Shown piece by piece: positions 8,179 to 15,805 of a DNA stretch of 64,000 nucleotides. Position 1 is the stretch's first letter; each line of letters opens with the position of its first letter. The DNA lies in the NCBI GenBank assembly GCA_017536105.1, contig JAFXRZ010000008.1, positions 62,001 through 126,000 on the forward strand, written 5' to 3'. The stretch comes from Ruminococcus sp. GTDB taxonomy: Bacteria; Bacillota_A; Clostridia; Oscillospirales; Ruminococcaceae. The notes under the pieces were generated by a model. The model searched no databases. It was not told the origin of the DNA and saw only the letters and a program-made list of their open reading frames with translations. The position numbers were made by a program, and so were the translations under genes.

Positions 8179-10719
8179 TCAGCCCTTTGCTATATACCAG
8201 CTCTTGCCGGTGTGCACATCCGCCGTCATGGGCACGGCAAGGCTCACAGCCTGCTCCATTTCTTCTTTCAGAAGAGCAGAGACCTTTTCTCCCAGCTCTT
8301 CCTTGCATTCGATTATCAGCTCGTCGTGTACCTGGAGTATGAGCCTTGCATCGAGCTGCTCGGCTTTGAGCCTTCTGTAAACGGCGATCATCGCTTTTTT
8401 GATGATGTCTGCGGCAGCTCCCTGTATCGGGGCATTCATGGCGGCACGTTTACCGAAAGCCTGCACAGCCTTGTTCGAGGCTTTGAGCTCCGGGATTATC
8501 CGCCTTCTGCCGAAGATCGTCGTAACGTATCCGTCACGTATGCCGTTCTCGACTGTTCTGTCCATAAATTCGGACACTTTCGGGTAGCTGTCCAGATAGT
8601 TTTTGATATATTTCTTAGCCTCGCCGAAGCTTATGCCGATGTCCTTGGAAAGCGAAAATGCGCCTATACCGTAGATTATGCCGAAGTTCACGGCCTTTGC
8701 CGCAGAACGCATCTCCGGCGTTACGAAATCCTCCGGCATATCGAAGACCTGAGCTGCCGTGCTCAGGTGGATATCCTTCCCCTCACGGAAAGCAGCCTGC
8801 ATATTTTCATCACCGCAGACCGACGCCAGAACACGAAGCTCGATCTGGCTGTAGTCAGCGTCAACGAGAGTGCAGCCCTCTTCGGCGATGAAGAATTTCC
8901 TCATGTTTCTTCCCAGCTCCTTGCGGACGGGGATGTTCTGCATATTTGGCTCCGCGGAGGAGATACGTCCCGTCCGTGTCTCGGTCTGCTTGAAAACGCT
9001 GTGGACTCTTCCGTCCTCCCGGATCTCCTTGAGCAGCCCGTCAACGTAGGTGGAGGAAAGCTTTGTGAGGGTACGGTACTCGAGTATCAGCGGAATGATC
9101 TGATGCTTGTCCGAAAGCTCTTCCAGAACTTCGGCGTTGGTGGAGTAGCCGGATTTCGTCTTTTTCTTTGCAGGGAGACCCAGCTCTTCAAAGAGGATCA
9201 CTCCCAGCTGCTTCGGAGAAAGTATATTGAATTCGTGCCCTGCAAGGTCGTAGATGCGCTGTTTCAGCTCCTCGATATCACCCGACAGCCCCTCACCGAA
9301 TTCCCGTATCCCGTCGGCATCGGCACGGACTCCGTAAATCTCCATAGAGGCAAGCACCTCGCAGAGAGGCAGCTCGATCTCGTTGTAAAGCCCGGTCATT
9401 TCCTCGGCTTCAAGTCTGCTTTTCAGAGCAGTGCAAAGTGCCGGCAGGGTAGCGGCATCGGCGTGTTCGGCCATATCGCTGCGATACTTCACCCGGTAGG
9501 TGAGAGCAAGGCTCTCGGCGGAATATTCGCTGGTCTGGGAGTTGAGCAGATACCCTGCAAGATCGCAGGCGAAGCTGAGCCCCCGAAGCTCTTTCCCTGC
9601 GGAGATAGCAGCTTTGTGAGCAGCCTTTGCCTCAAAGCAGAGCTTCTCTCCCTCGCCGGAAAAATAGTCTACAGCAAGGGCTTCGTCGTCGGTGGAAAAG
9701 ATCGTGTCTCCGCACAGTACATCAAGCTTTCCGTCTGCGAAAACGAAGAAACTCTGCTTGCCGGAAATGGCTTTTACTGCGGCTTCATCAAGCTCTGCCA
9801 GGGTGAATCTCTGAAGCTCTCCCTCGTCCATGACAGGCTCCTGAGAGGGCGCAGCTTCGGCATTTCCCAGCCTCAGCTTGTCCATGAGGCGTATCATCTC
9901 AAGGTCGATCAAAAGCTGCTTCACGCCTGCAACATCAGGCGTCCCAAGCTTGTAGCTCTCGGTATTTTTCTCGATGGGCGCTTCAAGGCATATCTCAGCC
10001 AGAAAGCGGCTGTCAACAGCGTCCTGATACCCCGAAGAAAGCTTTGCCCGGACAGAGGGGGTCAAGGTCAAACTATCCAGTTTTTTGTACAGCTCGTCAA
10101 CGCTGCCGCATTCCGCGATAAGAGAAAGAGCAGTCTTCTCGCCTATGCCGCGAACGCCCGAAATGTTGTCGGAGGCATCCCCCATAAGGGCCTTGACCTC
10201 GATCATCTGCCTCGGAGAAACGCCGTATTCCTCCATTATCCGCTCCGGCGTGTAGAGCTTCGTCTCCTTGTTTCCGGCAAGGCGGACGGTAACGTGATCG
10301 CTCACCAGCTGGAAGCTGTCCCGGTCTCCGGTGAGGATGAAGCACTCGTTGCCGCTGTCCTCGGCAGCCTTCGCAAGTGTACCGAGGATGTCGTCGGCCT
10401 CAAAGCCCTCGCACTCCACGGTCTTTATCCCCAGAAGCCCCAGCAGCTGCTTTATAAGGGGCATCTGCATTGCAAGCTCCTCGGGCATACCCTTGCGGTT
10501 CGCCTTGTAGGATGCGTTTGCCTTGTGCCGGAAAGTCGGCGCACGGAGATCGAAAGCCACGGCAACGCAGTCGGGCTTGACTTCGCCGATCTCCTTCATA
10601 TAAATGTTCATAAAGCCCATTATCGCATTGGTGAAGACGCCCTTTGAGTTCGAGAGCGCCCTTATCCCGTAGAATGCGCGGTTCATTATGCTGTTTCCGT
10701 CTATCGCAAGAAGCTTCAT
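8179..10719 (-). CDS. polA: DNA polymerase I, with a degenerate proofreading domain
   Basis: The protein has 846 residues. Residues 1-290 form the 5' nuclease (LLAIDGNSIMNRAF, GDASDNISGVRGIGEKTA). Residues about 300-480 occupy the place of the 3'-5' exonuclease but lack the DxE exo I motif, so proofreading is probably absent, as in Bacillus-type Pol I. The C-terminal polymerase has motif A (DADYSQIELR), motif B (RSAAKAVNFGIIYG) and motif C (QVHDELIIE). It fills gaps and removes RNA primers during replication and repair. It is preceded by a GGAGGAACTGAAA ribosome site. A paired inverted-repeat element separates it from tsaD, so it may be the last gene of that transcription unit. Confidence 0.95.
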   Translation of the reverse strand: MKLLAIDGNSIMNRAFYGIRALSNSKGVFTNAIMGFMNIYMKEIGEVKPDCVAVAFDLRAPTFRHKANASYKANRKGMPEELAMQMPLIKQLLGLLGIKTVECEGFEADDILGTLAKAAEDSGNECFILTGDRDSFQLVSDHVTVRLAGNKETKLYTPERIMEEYGVSPRQMIEVKALMGDASDNISGVRGIGEKTALSLIAECGSVDELYKKLDSLTLTPSVRAKLSSGYQDAVDSRFLAEICLEAPIEKNTESYKLGTPDVAGVKQLLIDLEMIRLMDKLRLGNAEAAPSQEPVMDEGELQRFTLAELDEAAVKAISGKQSFFVFADGKLDVLCGDTIFSTDDEALAVDYFSGEGEKLCFEAKAAHKAAISAGKELRGLSFACDLAGYLLNSQTSEYSAESLALTYRVKYRSDMAEHADAATLPALCTALKSRLEAEEMTGLYNEIELPLCEVLASMEIYGVRADADGIREFGEGLSGDIEELKQRIYDLAGHEFNILSPKQLGVILFEELGLPAKKKTKSGYSTNAEVLEELSDKHQIIPLILEYRTLTKLSSTYVDGLLKEIREDGRVHSVFKQTETRTGRISSAEPNMQNIPVRKELGRNMRKFFIAEEGCTLVDADYSQIELRVLASVCGDENMQAAFREGKDIHLSTAAQVFDMPEDFVTPEMRSAAKAVNFGIIYGIGAFSLSKDIGISFGEAKKYIKNYLDSYPKVSEFMDRTVENGIRDGYVTTIFGRRRIIPELKASNKAVQAFGKRAAMNAPIQGAAADIIKKAMIAVYRRLKAEQLDARLILQVHDELIIECKEELGEKVSALLKEEMEQAVSLAVPMTADVHTGKSWYIAKG

Positions 10720-10740
10720 TTTCAGTTCCTCCGTAGTAAA

Positions 10741-10790
10741 AATACCTTATGCGGTATTTGCAATATTTCAAAAATACCTTATACGGTATT
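10741..10790. repeat. 50-bp paired inverted-repeat element, copy 1 (tsaD-polA gap)
   Basis: Two 18-base units of the form AATACC-N6-GGTATT lie at 10741-10758 and 10773-10790, 32 bases apart start to start. The unit at 10773 directly abuts the tsaD stop codon (10791-10793). The other unit lies 21 bases from the polA start, upstream of its ribosome site. The same layout occurs at 11824-11873 and 13038-13087. Each unit can fold as a 6-7 bp hairpin in RNA or be read as a dimeric protein site in DNA. Confidence 0.85.
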
Positions 10791-11807
10791 TTATTCGGAT
10801 ATCTTGTCAAGGGAAAGAGTAGCGGTGCCGTTTAAGGACATATCAGCCCTCTTGCCTGCAAGGAAATCGTAATACGCCTGACAGCCGATCATCGCTGCGT
10901 TGTCGCCGCAGTACTTAAGCTCCGGCATATAGAACTTCACCCCGGCTTTTTCGCAGGCATCTCCGAGGGCTTTCCGCACACCGCTGTTGGCCGAAACACC
11001 GCCTGCAAGGGCAACGGTCTTGTAGCCGAGATCCCGGCAGGCTCGCATGGTCTTGTCAACGACGATCTCGCAGACCGTGCGCTGAAACGACGCAGCTGCG
11101 TCCTCTCGGCAGATAGTCTGTCCCTTCTGCCGGGCGTTGTGAACGAGGTTTATCACCGCAGTTTTCAGCCCCGAGAAGGAGAAATCATACTCGCAGCCAT
11201 CCACCTTCGGGTGGGGAAAAGCGAAGGCTTTTGCATCGCCGACCCTGGCAGCTTCGTCAATGAATTTTCCGCCGGGATAGTCGTAGCCGAGAGTACGTGC
11301 GACCTTGTCAAAGCACTCGCCTGCAGCATCGTCGTGAGTTCGGCCCACAACGTGATAGCGCGTGTAGTCCAGCACTTCCACGATGTGTGAATGTCCGCCG
11401 CTGAGTATCAGACAGAGATACGGGGGCTTGAGCTCGGGGTTCGAGATATAGTTTGAGGCGATGTGCCCTGCGATGTGGTGAACGGGTATCAGCGGCTTGT
11501 TTGCCGCGAGTGCGAGCCCCTTTGCGAAACTGATGCCCACGAGCAGCGCTCCGATGAGTCCCGGCGCATAAGTCACAGCCACAGCGTCGATGTCGTCCAG
11601 CGTGCAGCCGGCCTCCTCAAAGGCCGCAGATGCGACGGCTGAGATGTTTTCTGCGTGTCTCCGCGAAGCGATCTCAGGCACGACACCGCCGTAAAGTCTG
11701 TGCTCCGCGATCTGTGTAGAGACTATGTTTGAGAGCACCTTTGTTCCGTCTTCGACTATGGCGCAGGCGGTCTCGTCGCAGGAGCTTTCTATTGCAAATA
11801 TCTTCAT
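10791..11807 (-). CDS. tsaD: tRNA N6-adenosine threonylcarbamoyltransferase TsaD
   Basis: The protein has 338 residues, the standard length. It starts MKIFAIESSCDETACAIV and carries the metal-binding HHIAGH motif near residue 110, the SGGHSHIV motif near residue 136 and the AGGVSANSGVR region near residue 270. It transfers the threonylcarbamoyl group to A37 of tRNAs that read ANN codons, in a complex with TsaB and TsaE, which are not in this window. RimI, often encoded beside tsaB/tsaD, is two genes upstream. Paired inverted-repeat elements flank the gene on both sides. The ribosome site AAGGACTG precedes the start. Confidence 0.95.
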   Translation of the reverse strand: MKIFAIESSCDETACAIVEDGTKVLSNIVSTQIAEHRLYGGVVPEIASRRHAENISAVASAAFEEAGCTLDDIDAVAVTYAPGLIGALLVGISFAKGLALAANKPLIPVHHIAGHIASNYISNPELKPPYLCLILSGGHSHIVEVLDYTRYHVVGRTHDDAAGECFDKVARTLGYDYPGGKFIDEAARVGDAKAFAFPHPKVDGCEYDFSFSGLKTAVINLVHNARQKGQTICREDAAASFQRTVCEIVVDKTMRACRDLGYKTVALAGGVSANSGVRKALGDACEKAGVKFYMPELKYCGDNAAMIGCQAYYDFLAGKRADMSLNGTATLSLDKISE

Positions 11808-11823
11808 ACTATCAGTCCTTCTG

Positions 11824-11873
11824 AATACATTATGCGGTATTTATATCATCTGCAAAATACCTTATATGGTATT
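11824..11873. repeat. 50-bp paired inverted-repeat element, copy 2 (methyltransferase-tsaD gap)
   Basis: The 18-base units lie at 11824-11841 (one mismatch in the left arm: AATACA) and 11856-11873, again exactly 32 bases apart. The second unit ends at the stop codon of the upstream methyltransferase gene. The first lies 16 bases from the tsaD start codon. Confidence 0.85.
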
Positions 11874-12586
11874 TACAGCCTGTATATCCTTTTCATTTCA
11901 TCGGAGAATCCGCCGTCCTCACCTTGGGTGTAGAGGTTTTTCTCCACCTGCAAAAAGGGCTTTCCACCGCATCTTCCTTCCACCAGCACGAGCCAGGGAG
12001 CATCCTCCGGTGTTTTCGCGGCAAAGCGGACACGTTTGGGCTCGATGCCGTGGTGCCGCATGGAAGTCAGAATATCGCAGAGGCGTTCGGGTCGGTTGCA
12101 CAGGCAAAGCCGTCCGCCGAATTTCAGGCTTCGCTTTGCACAGGCGCACACATCGTCGATAGTGCAGAGAAGCTCATGCCTTGCGATGCTTGCGGCTTCG
12201 CTTTCATTTTTTATCCCTGTCCCCTCTAGCTTGTAGGGGGGATTGCAGGTTATGAGATCAAGTGGCTTCTCCGGGCGGTAGTTCTTCAAGTCGCACAATA
12301 TCGGGGAGATCACATCTATACCCGAACGATCGAGCGACATCTTCAAAAGCTCGTTCGCTTCCTCCTGTATCTCGACTGCATCAATATGTTTCGGTTTAAA
12401 ATTCTGATACAGAAGCAGGGCAACGATGCCGCTTCCGGTGCAGAGATCACACACAAGGTCCTTATGCCGTGCCGCCGCAAAGTCGGCGAGAAGAAAGGCA
12501 TCCGTGCCGAAACGGTGCTCTTCCGAGATCGCTATCTCGATGCCGTCGTGCAGCTTTTCAAAGGTCAGTCCTTCGATCATCCTCAT
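11873..12586 (-). CDS. trmN6: TrmN6-like tRNA1(Val) adenine-N6 methyltransferase
   Basis: The protein has 237 residues. It has the S-adenosylmethionine motif VCDLCTGSGIVALLL near residue 50 and the catalytic NPPYKLEG motif near residue 115, the signature of N6-adenine methyltransferases. The overall order matches the TrmN6/YfiC family, which methylates A37 of tRNA1(Val). Related members act on other RNA or protein targets, so substrate is by family only. The 3' end of rimI overlaps the start by 29 bases, so the two are co-translated. Its stop codon is at the edge of a paired inverted-repeat element. Confidence 0.85.
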   Translation of the reverse strand: MRMIEGLTFEKLHDGIEIAISEEHRFGTDAFLLADFAAARHKDLVCDLCTGSGIVALLLYQNFKPKHIDAVEIQEEANELLKMSLDRSGIDVISPILCDLKNYRPEKPLDLITCNPPYKLEGTGIKNESEAASIARHELLCTIDDVCACAKRSLKFGGRLCLCNRPERLCDILTSMRHHGIEPKRVRFAAKTPEDAPWLVLVEGRCGGKPFLQVEKNLYTQGEDGGFSDEMKRIYRL

Positions 12587-13025
12587 ACTCCTTAATATAT
12601 CTCGTCATCAGCAGGGCGTCTTCCGTTGGTGCGTCGTAGAAATTTCGCCGCCTGCCGACCTGCTTGAACCCGAATTTTTTGTACAGCTTTTGTGCTCCGA
12701 TGTTGGAGCTCCTGACCTCCAGCGTTATGAATTCGCAGTCCGTAAACCGCTTGAGCGCTTCCTGCAAAAGTGCCGTACCTGCGCCTTTTGAGCGATGCTC
12801 TTCAATTACTGCGATGTTGTTGAGCGATACCTCTCCGCAGATGTTCCACAGGTTCGCGTAGCCGATGATCTCGCCGTCAGCCTCTGCGATAAGCGTCACG
12901 GAATTCGGATTTGAAAGCTCCTTCGCAAAGCCCTCGCTGCTCAGGGGCCTTGAAAAGCAGAGCCTTTCGATCTCAGCTATCTTTTCGCAGTCATCGGGCT
13001 GCATATCTCTTATATGTATATCCAT
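12558..13025 (-). CDS. rimI: [Ribosomal protein bS18]-alanine N-acetyltransferase RimI
   Basis: The protein has 155 residues. It starts MDIHIRDMQPDDCEKIAEIE and contains the GNAT acetyl-CoA loop EEHRSKGAGTALL (near residue 80), ITLEVRSSNIGAQKLYKKFGF and the RRNFY segment, the typical RimI layout. It acetylates the N-terminal alanine of ribosomal protein S18. The ATG at 13025 is chosen over upstream GTG/TTG codons because it matches the family start; GGTGAT 5 bases upstream is a weak ribosome site. The start lies only 12 bases from a paired inverted-repeat element. Confidence 0.88.
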   Translation of the reverse strand: MDIHIRDMQPDDCEKIAEIERLCFSRPLSSEGFAKELSNPNSVTLIAEADGEIIGYANLWNICGEVSLNNIAVIEEHRSKGAGTALLQEALKRFTDCEFITLEVRSSNIGAQKLYKKFGFKQVGRRRNFYDAPTEDALLMTRYIKEYEDDRRTDL

Positions 13026-13037
13026 AAATATCACCAA

Positions 13038-13087
13038 AATACCGTATAATGTATTTTCCTAATTGCTAAAATACCGCATACGGTATT
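13038..13087. repeat. 50-bp paired inverted-repeat element, copy 3 (rsmI-rimI gap)
   Basis: The 18-base units lie at 13038-13055 (right arm degenerate) and 13070-13087 (both arms perfect), 32 bases apart. The second unit ends at the first base of the rsmI stop codon (13087-13089). The whole element fills nearly the entire rsmI-rimI gap. Confidence 0.85.
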
Positions 13088-13911
13088 TATTCTTCTTCAA
13101 GCAAAGCCTGATACAGCTCTCCTTTGGAAAACTGCGTGTCCTTCGCCACCTGCCGGCAGGCTTCCGCAGCACGGATGCCCTCATTAACAAGAGCCTTCAC
13201 CTTAGCAAGCGCATCCTCGATGGTCTCGTTTTCCTGCTGCTCCTTTGCACCCTCCACGATCAGCACGAATTCTCCCTTCGGAGCATTTTCGGTGTAGTAT
13301 TCGAGAGCCTGGGAAAGGGTCGTCCTCCGCACTTCCTCGTGCACTTTTGTAAGCTCCCGGCAGAGGGAGATCTTCCTGTCCCCCAGGGCTGAAAGCATAT
13401 CCGAAAGGGTCCGCAGAAGCTTGTGGGGAGCCTCGTAAAATATGAGAGTTGCGCGGTTTGCGGCGATCTCTGCCAGCCGTTCGGAGCGCTGCTTTTTGTT
13501 CACCGAGAGGAAGCCCACGAACTCGAACCGGGAAGTGTCGAGGCCGCTGATTGCAAGGGCCGACACAGCCGCCGAGGGCCCCGGTACTACCACGACTTCT
13601 ATCCCTCGCTCTGCGCAAAGCCTCACAAGCTCTTCCCCGGGGTCGGAGATGCAGGGCATACCGGCGTCGGTTACTATGGCTGCATTCTCGCCCGAAACTA
13701 TCCTTGCTGCGATGCTCTCTCCTGCCTGCCTCGCGTTGTGCTCATGGTAGCTGACCAGGGGCTTTTTTATCTCAAAATGATTGAGGAGCTTCGCGGTGAC
13801 ACGGGTGTCCTCGGCGCAGATGAAATCAACGCTTTGCAGGGTCTCCACAGCGCGGAAGGTCATATCTCCGAGGTTGCCGATCGGTGTCCCGACCACATAG
13901 AGCTTAGCCAT
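13087..13911 (-). CDS. rsmI: 16S rRNA (cytidine-1402-2'-O)-methyltransferase RsmI
   Basis: The protein has 274 residues. It starts MAKLYVVGTPIGNLGDMTFRA, the highly conserved RsmI N-terminus, and continues with EDTRVTAKLLNHFEI, DAGMPCISDPGEELV, VVPGPSAAVSAL and CRELTKVHEEV. It methylates the 2'-OH of C1402 in the decoding centre. The start at 13911 is chosen from the family start and the AAAGGACAG ribosome site; it overlaps the end of the upstream GNAT gene by 8 bases. Confidence 0.95.
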   Translation of the reverse strand: MAKLYVVGTPIGNLGDMTFRAVETLQSVDFICAEDTRVTAKLLNHFEIKKPLVSYHEHNARQAGESIAARIVSGENAAIVTDAGMPCISDPGEELVRLCAERGIEVVVVPGPSAAVSALAISGLDTSRFEFVGFLSVNKKQRSERLAEIAANRATLIFYEAPHKLLRTLSDMLSALGDRKISLCRELTKVHEEVRRTTLSQALEYYTENAPKGEFVLIVEGAKEQQENETIEDALAKVKALVNEGIRAAEACRQVAKDTQFSKGELYQALLEEE

Positions 13912-14377
13912 TTTTCTGTCCTTTCTCTTTGTCCAAAGCCATTTCAAGCAGCGGGATCCAGCCGTCTTCAAACATCTTCTTGCCGGTCAGCTCAAAGCCG
14001 TTCCGTCTGTAAAAAGCCATGCCGCGTTCGTTGTATTCAAGCACCCAGAGCCATTCCGCTCCCAGCTTTTCGGCTGCATATCCAAGCAGTTTTGCGCCTA
14101 TCCCGCAGCTCTGGAACTCCGGCTCCACAAACAGCTTTTCGATCTCGTTTCCCTTCACGCGGATAAAGCCTTTCACGACCCCGTCGTCATACACATAGGT
14201 GTTCGCAAGGGTCCGGGGATCGTTCTGATATTCCGCAGCGGTGTCGAGGACGTTCAACTCCTTGAAATAATAATCGTCATTTTTGAAGATGCGATAGAAA
14301 TTCACCCGGTAGTTTACGACCATCAGCTCGGCGATGCGCGAGATATCCTGCTTTTCGGCTTGTCTGATCTTTTCCAT
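13904..14377 (-). CDS. GNAT-family N-acetyltransferase
   Basis: The protein has 157 residues. RQAEKQDISRIAEL at the N-terminus, the acetyl-CoA loop VEPEFQSCGIGAKLLGYA and NERGMAFYRRNGFE are the standard GNAT elements. The substrate is unknown; small-molecule or peptide acetylation are both possible. It overlaps rsmI by 8 bases and lies 12 bases after the next GNAT gene, so it is co-transcribed with rsmI. Confidence 0.8.
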   Translation of the reverse strand: MEKIRQAEKQDISRIAELMVVNYRVNFYRIFKNDDYYFKELNVLDTAAEYQNDPRTLANTYVYDDGVVKGFIRVKGNEIEKLFVEPEFQSCGIGAKLLGYAAEKLGAEWLWVLEYNERGMAFYRRNGFELTGKKMFEDGWIPLLEMALDKEKGQKNG

Positions 14378-14389
14378 TCTGCTGTTCCC

Positions 14390-15136
14390 TTATTTCGAGA
14401 TGAGCTTCAGAAAACGCTTCTCGTTCATCTGCTCGTTTGTGACATACTCTCCGTCGCGGAAGAGGGCATAGGTGGTTATGGGGGTCGGAGCGTTCTGTGC
14501 CGAGACTTTGTCGCAGAGCTTTACCGCCTTGAAGCTGATGCCGTTTTCGGCGGCAGTTTTCTCGACCTCGGGGACGTACTTTGCGTTGAAGGGGCACTGG
14601 GAGGTGTAGTAGAGCACATAGCCCTTTCCGTCGGCATGAGGGTGCTTCGCGCAGTCCTTGAACCGCGGCTTTTCGGCATTTTCCTCAAAGGGAAGATACC
14701 ACAGCTCGATGCCGTTGTCGGCGGTGTCGCAGGGTGTGAAGCCCTTGTAATTTAAGAATTTCGGGTCGGCGAGGAAGGGCTTTTTCTTCGGGGATGAAAG
14801 TATGCACAGACCCTTTTTGCCCTTGGCCTTGCTGTCGTCGATGCAGGCGCCAAGCAGGTCGTTTGAATAGCCGTGCCCCTTGAAGGACCCCGACACCCAG
14901 AGGCAGTCGATGTACATATATCCCTCGGCGTCGATGGGGTTCCAGGCGTTCTCGGCAGGGATGTACTCGATGAAGCACTTGCCGCGTTCGGTGCTTTTCA
15001 GGAACACGAGGCCGTCCTGGAATCTCTCCGAGAGCCAGGCTTTTTTCGACGCGACCTGCACGTCGTTATTATTTGAGATAGCGCAGCAGATATGCTCTTT
15101 TTCGATATTTTTGGCAGTCACACGTACATATTCCAT
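14390..15136 (-). CDS. GNAT acetyltransferase with C-terminal YoaP-like domain
   Basis: The protein has 248 residues. The N-terminal 150 or so form a GNAT fold with the loop VSGSFKGHGYSNDLLGACID. The C-terminal 90 or so (from YVLYYTSQCPFNAKYVPEVEK) resemble the YoaP thioredoxin-like extension that follows some GNAT domains. Such two-domain proteins are known in Firmicutes without a settled substrate. The start is the family's MEYVRVT. It is the second of three GNAT genes in a row. Confidence 0.75.
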   Translation of the reverse strand: MEYVRVTAKNIEKEHICCAISNNNDVQVASKKAWLSERFQDGLVFLKSTERGKCFIEYIPAENAWNPIDAEGYMYIDCLWVSGSFKGHGYSNDLLGACIDDSKAKGKKGLCILSSPKKKPFLADPKFLNYKGFTPCDTADNGIELWYLPFEENAEKPRFKDCAKHPHADGKGYVLYYTSQCPFNAKYVPEVEKTAAENGISFKAVKLCDKVSAQNAPTPITTYALFRDGEYVTNEQMNEKRFLKLISK

Positions 15137-15160
15137 ATTATTCCCTCCGTTATATCAGAT

Positions 15161-15595
15161 CTACAGCCACTGGACAAAAGCTGTTTTATCGTTTTTATTA
15201 AAACCTGCCTGCTCGTAAAAATCAAGAGTAGCTTTTTCCTTCGAGCCGGTCAGCAGCATGATCTTATAGCAATTCTCTTTACTTGCGATCTCCTTTGCAT
15301 GATCCAGACAAGCAGTCGCAAATCCTTTTTTTCTGTGCTCTTTATCGGTTATCACATTTTCGATAAAAGCATAGGGACGCTGTCCCCGTGTCAGATTCGG
15401 TATTACGACGCACACGCATGAGGATACGATAGCTCCGTTTTCTTCGGCGACGATCACATGATGGTTTTTATCGCTTAAAATGCTGTTCCAGATGTCAAGA
15501 AGTTTGTCGTCCTTTTCGGGGAAGGGGTTATCGTGCAGCTGCATATATAGTTTTAGGAGACCGTCCAAGTCGTTTTCTGTTATTTCCCGTATCAT
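15161..15595 (-). CDS. GNAT-family N-acetyltransferase
   Basis: The protein has 144 residues. It starts MIREITENDLDGLLKLYMQLH and has the acetyl-CoA loop TDKEHRKKGFATACLDHA and the tail KATLDFYEQAGF. The layout matches single-domain GNAT enzymes; the substrate cannot be read from sequence. It is 24 bases from the YoaP-type GNAT gene and may start this transcription unit. The 210-base gap upstream has a TATAAT at 15646-15651 but no convincing -35 box. Confidence 0.78.
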   Translation of the reverse strand: MIREITENDLDGLLKLYMQLHDNPFPEKDDKLLDIWNSILSDKNHHVIVAEENGAIVSSCVCVVIPNLTRGQRPYAFIENVITDKEHRKKGFATACLDHAKEIASKENCYKIMLLTGSKEKATLDFYEQAGFNKNDKTAFVQWL

Positions 15596-15805
15596 GAAAC
15601 TACCTCTGCTAAATTCTCTGCTTTTTTGTTTTTTCGGACTATGCTATTATAGGTTTTCATTCTGCCGCTATGGGACGGAAGATCGCTTCCGTTCTTTCCT
15701 GAGAGTTCTGACTTATCGGCTTTGACGGCAGCGGATAAGTGCCTTCGGGCAAGAAAGATAAATGAGCTTCACTTTGCAGGTCCGCATTTTTATGCGCTTC
15801 ACGTT

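Noticed and set aside
7936..10647. A 903-codon open frame on the plus strand opposite polA
   Set aside because: It is antisense to a clear polA with all motifs; the codon bias of the real gene leaves few stops in this frame. No ribosome site or family match.
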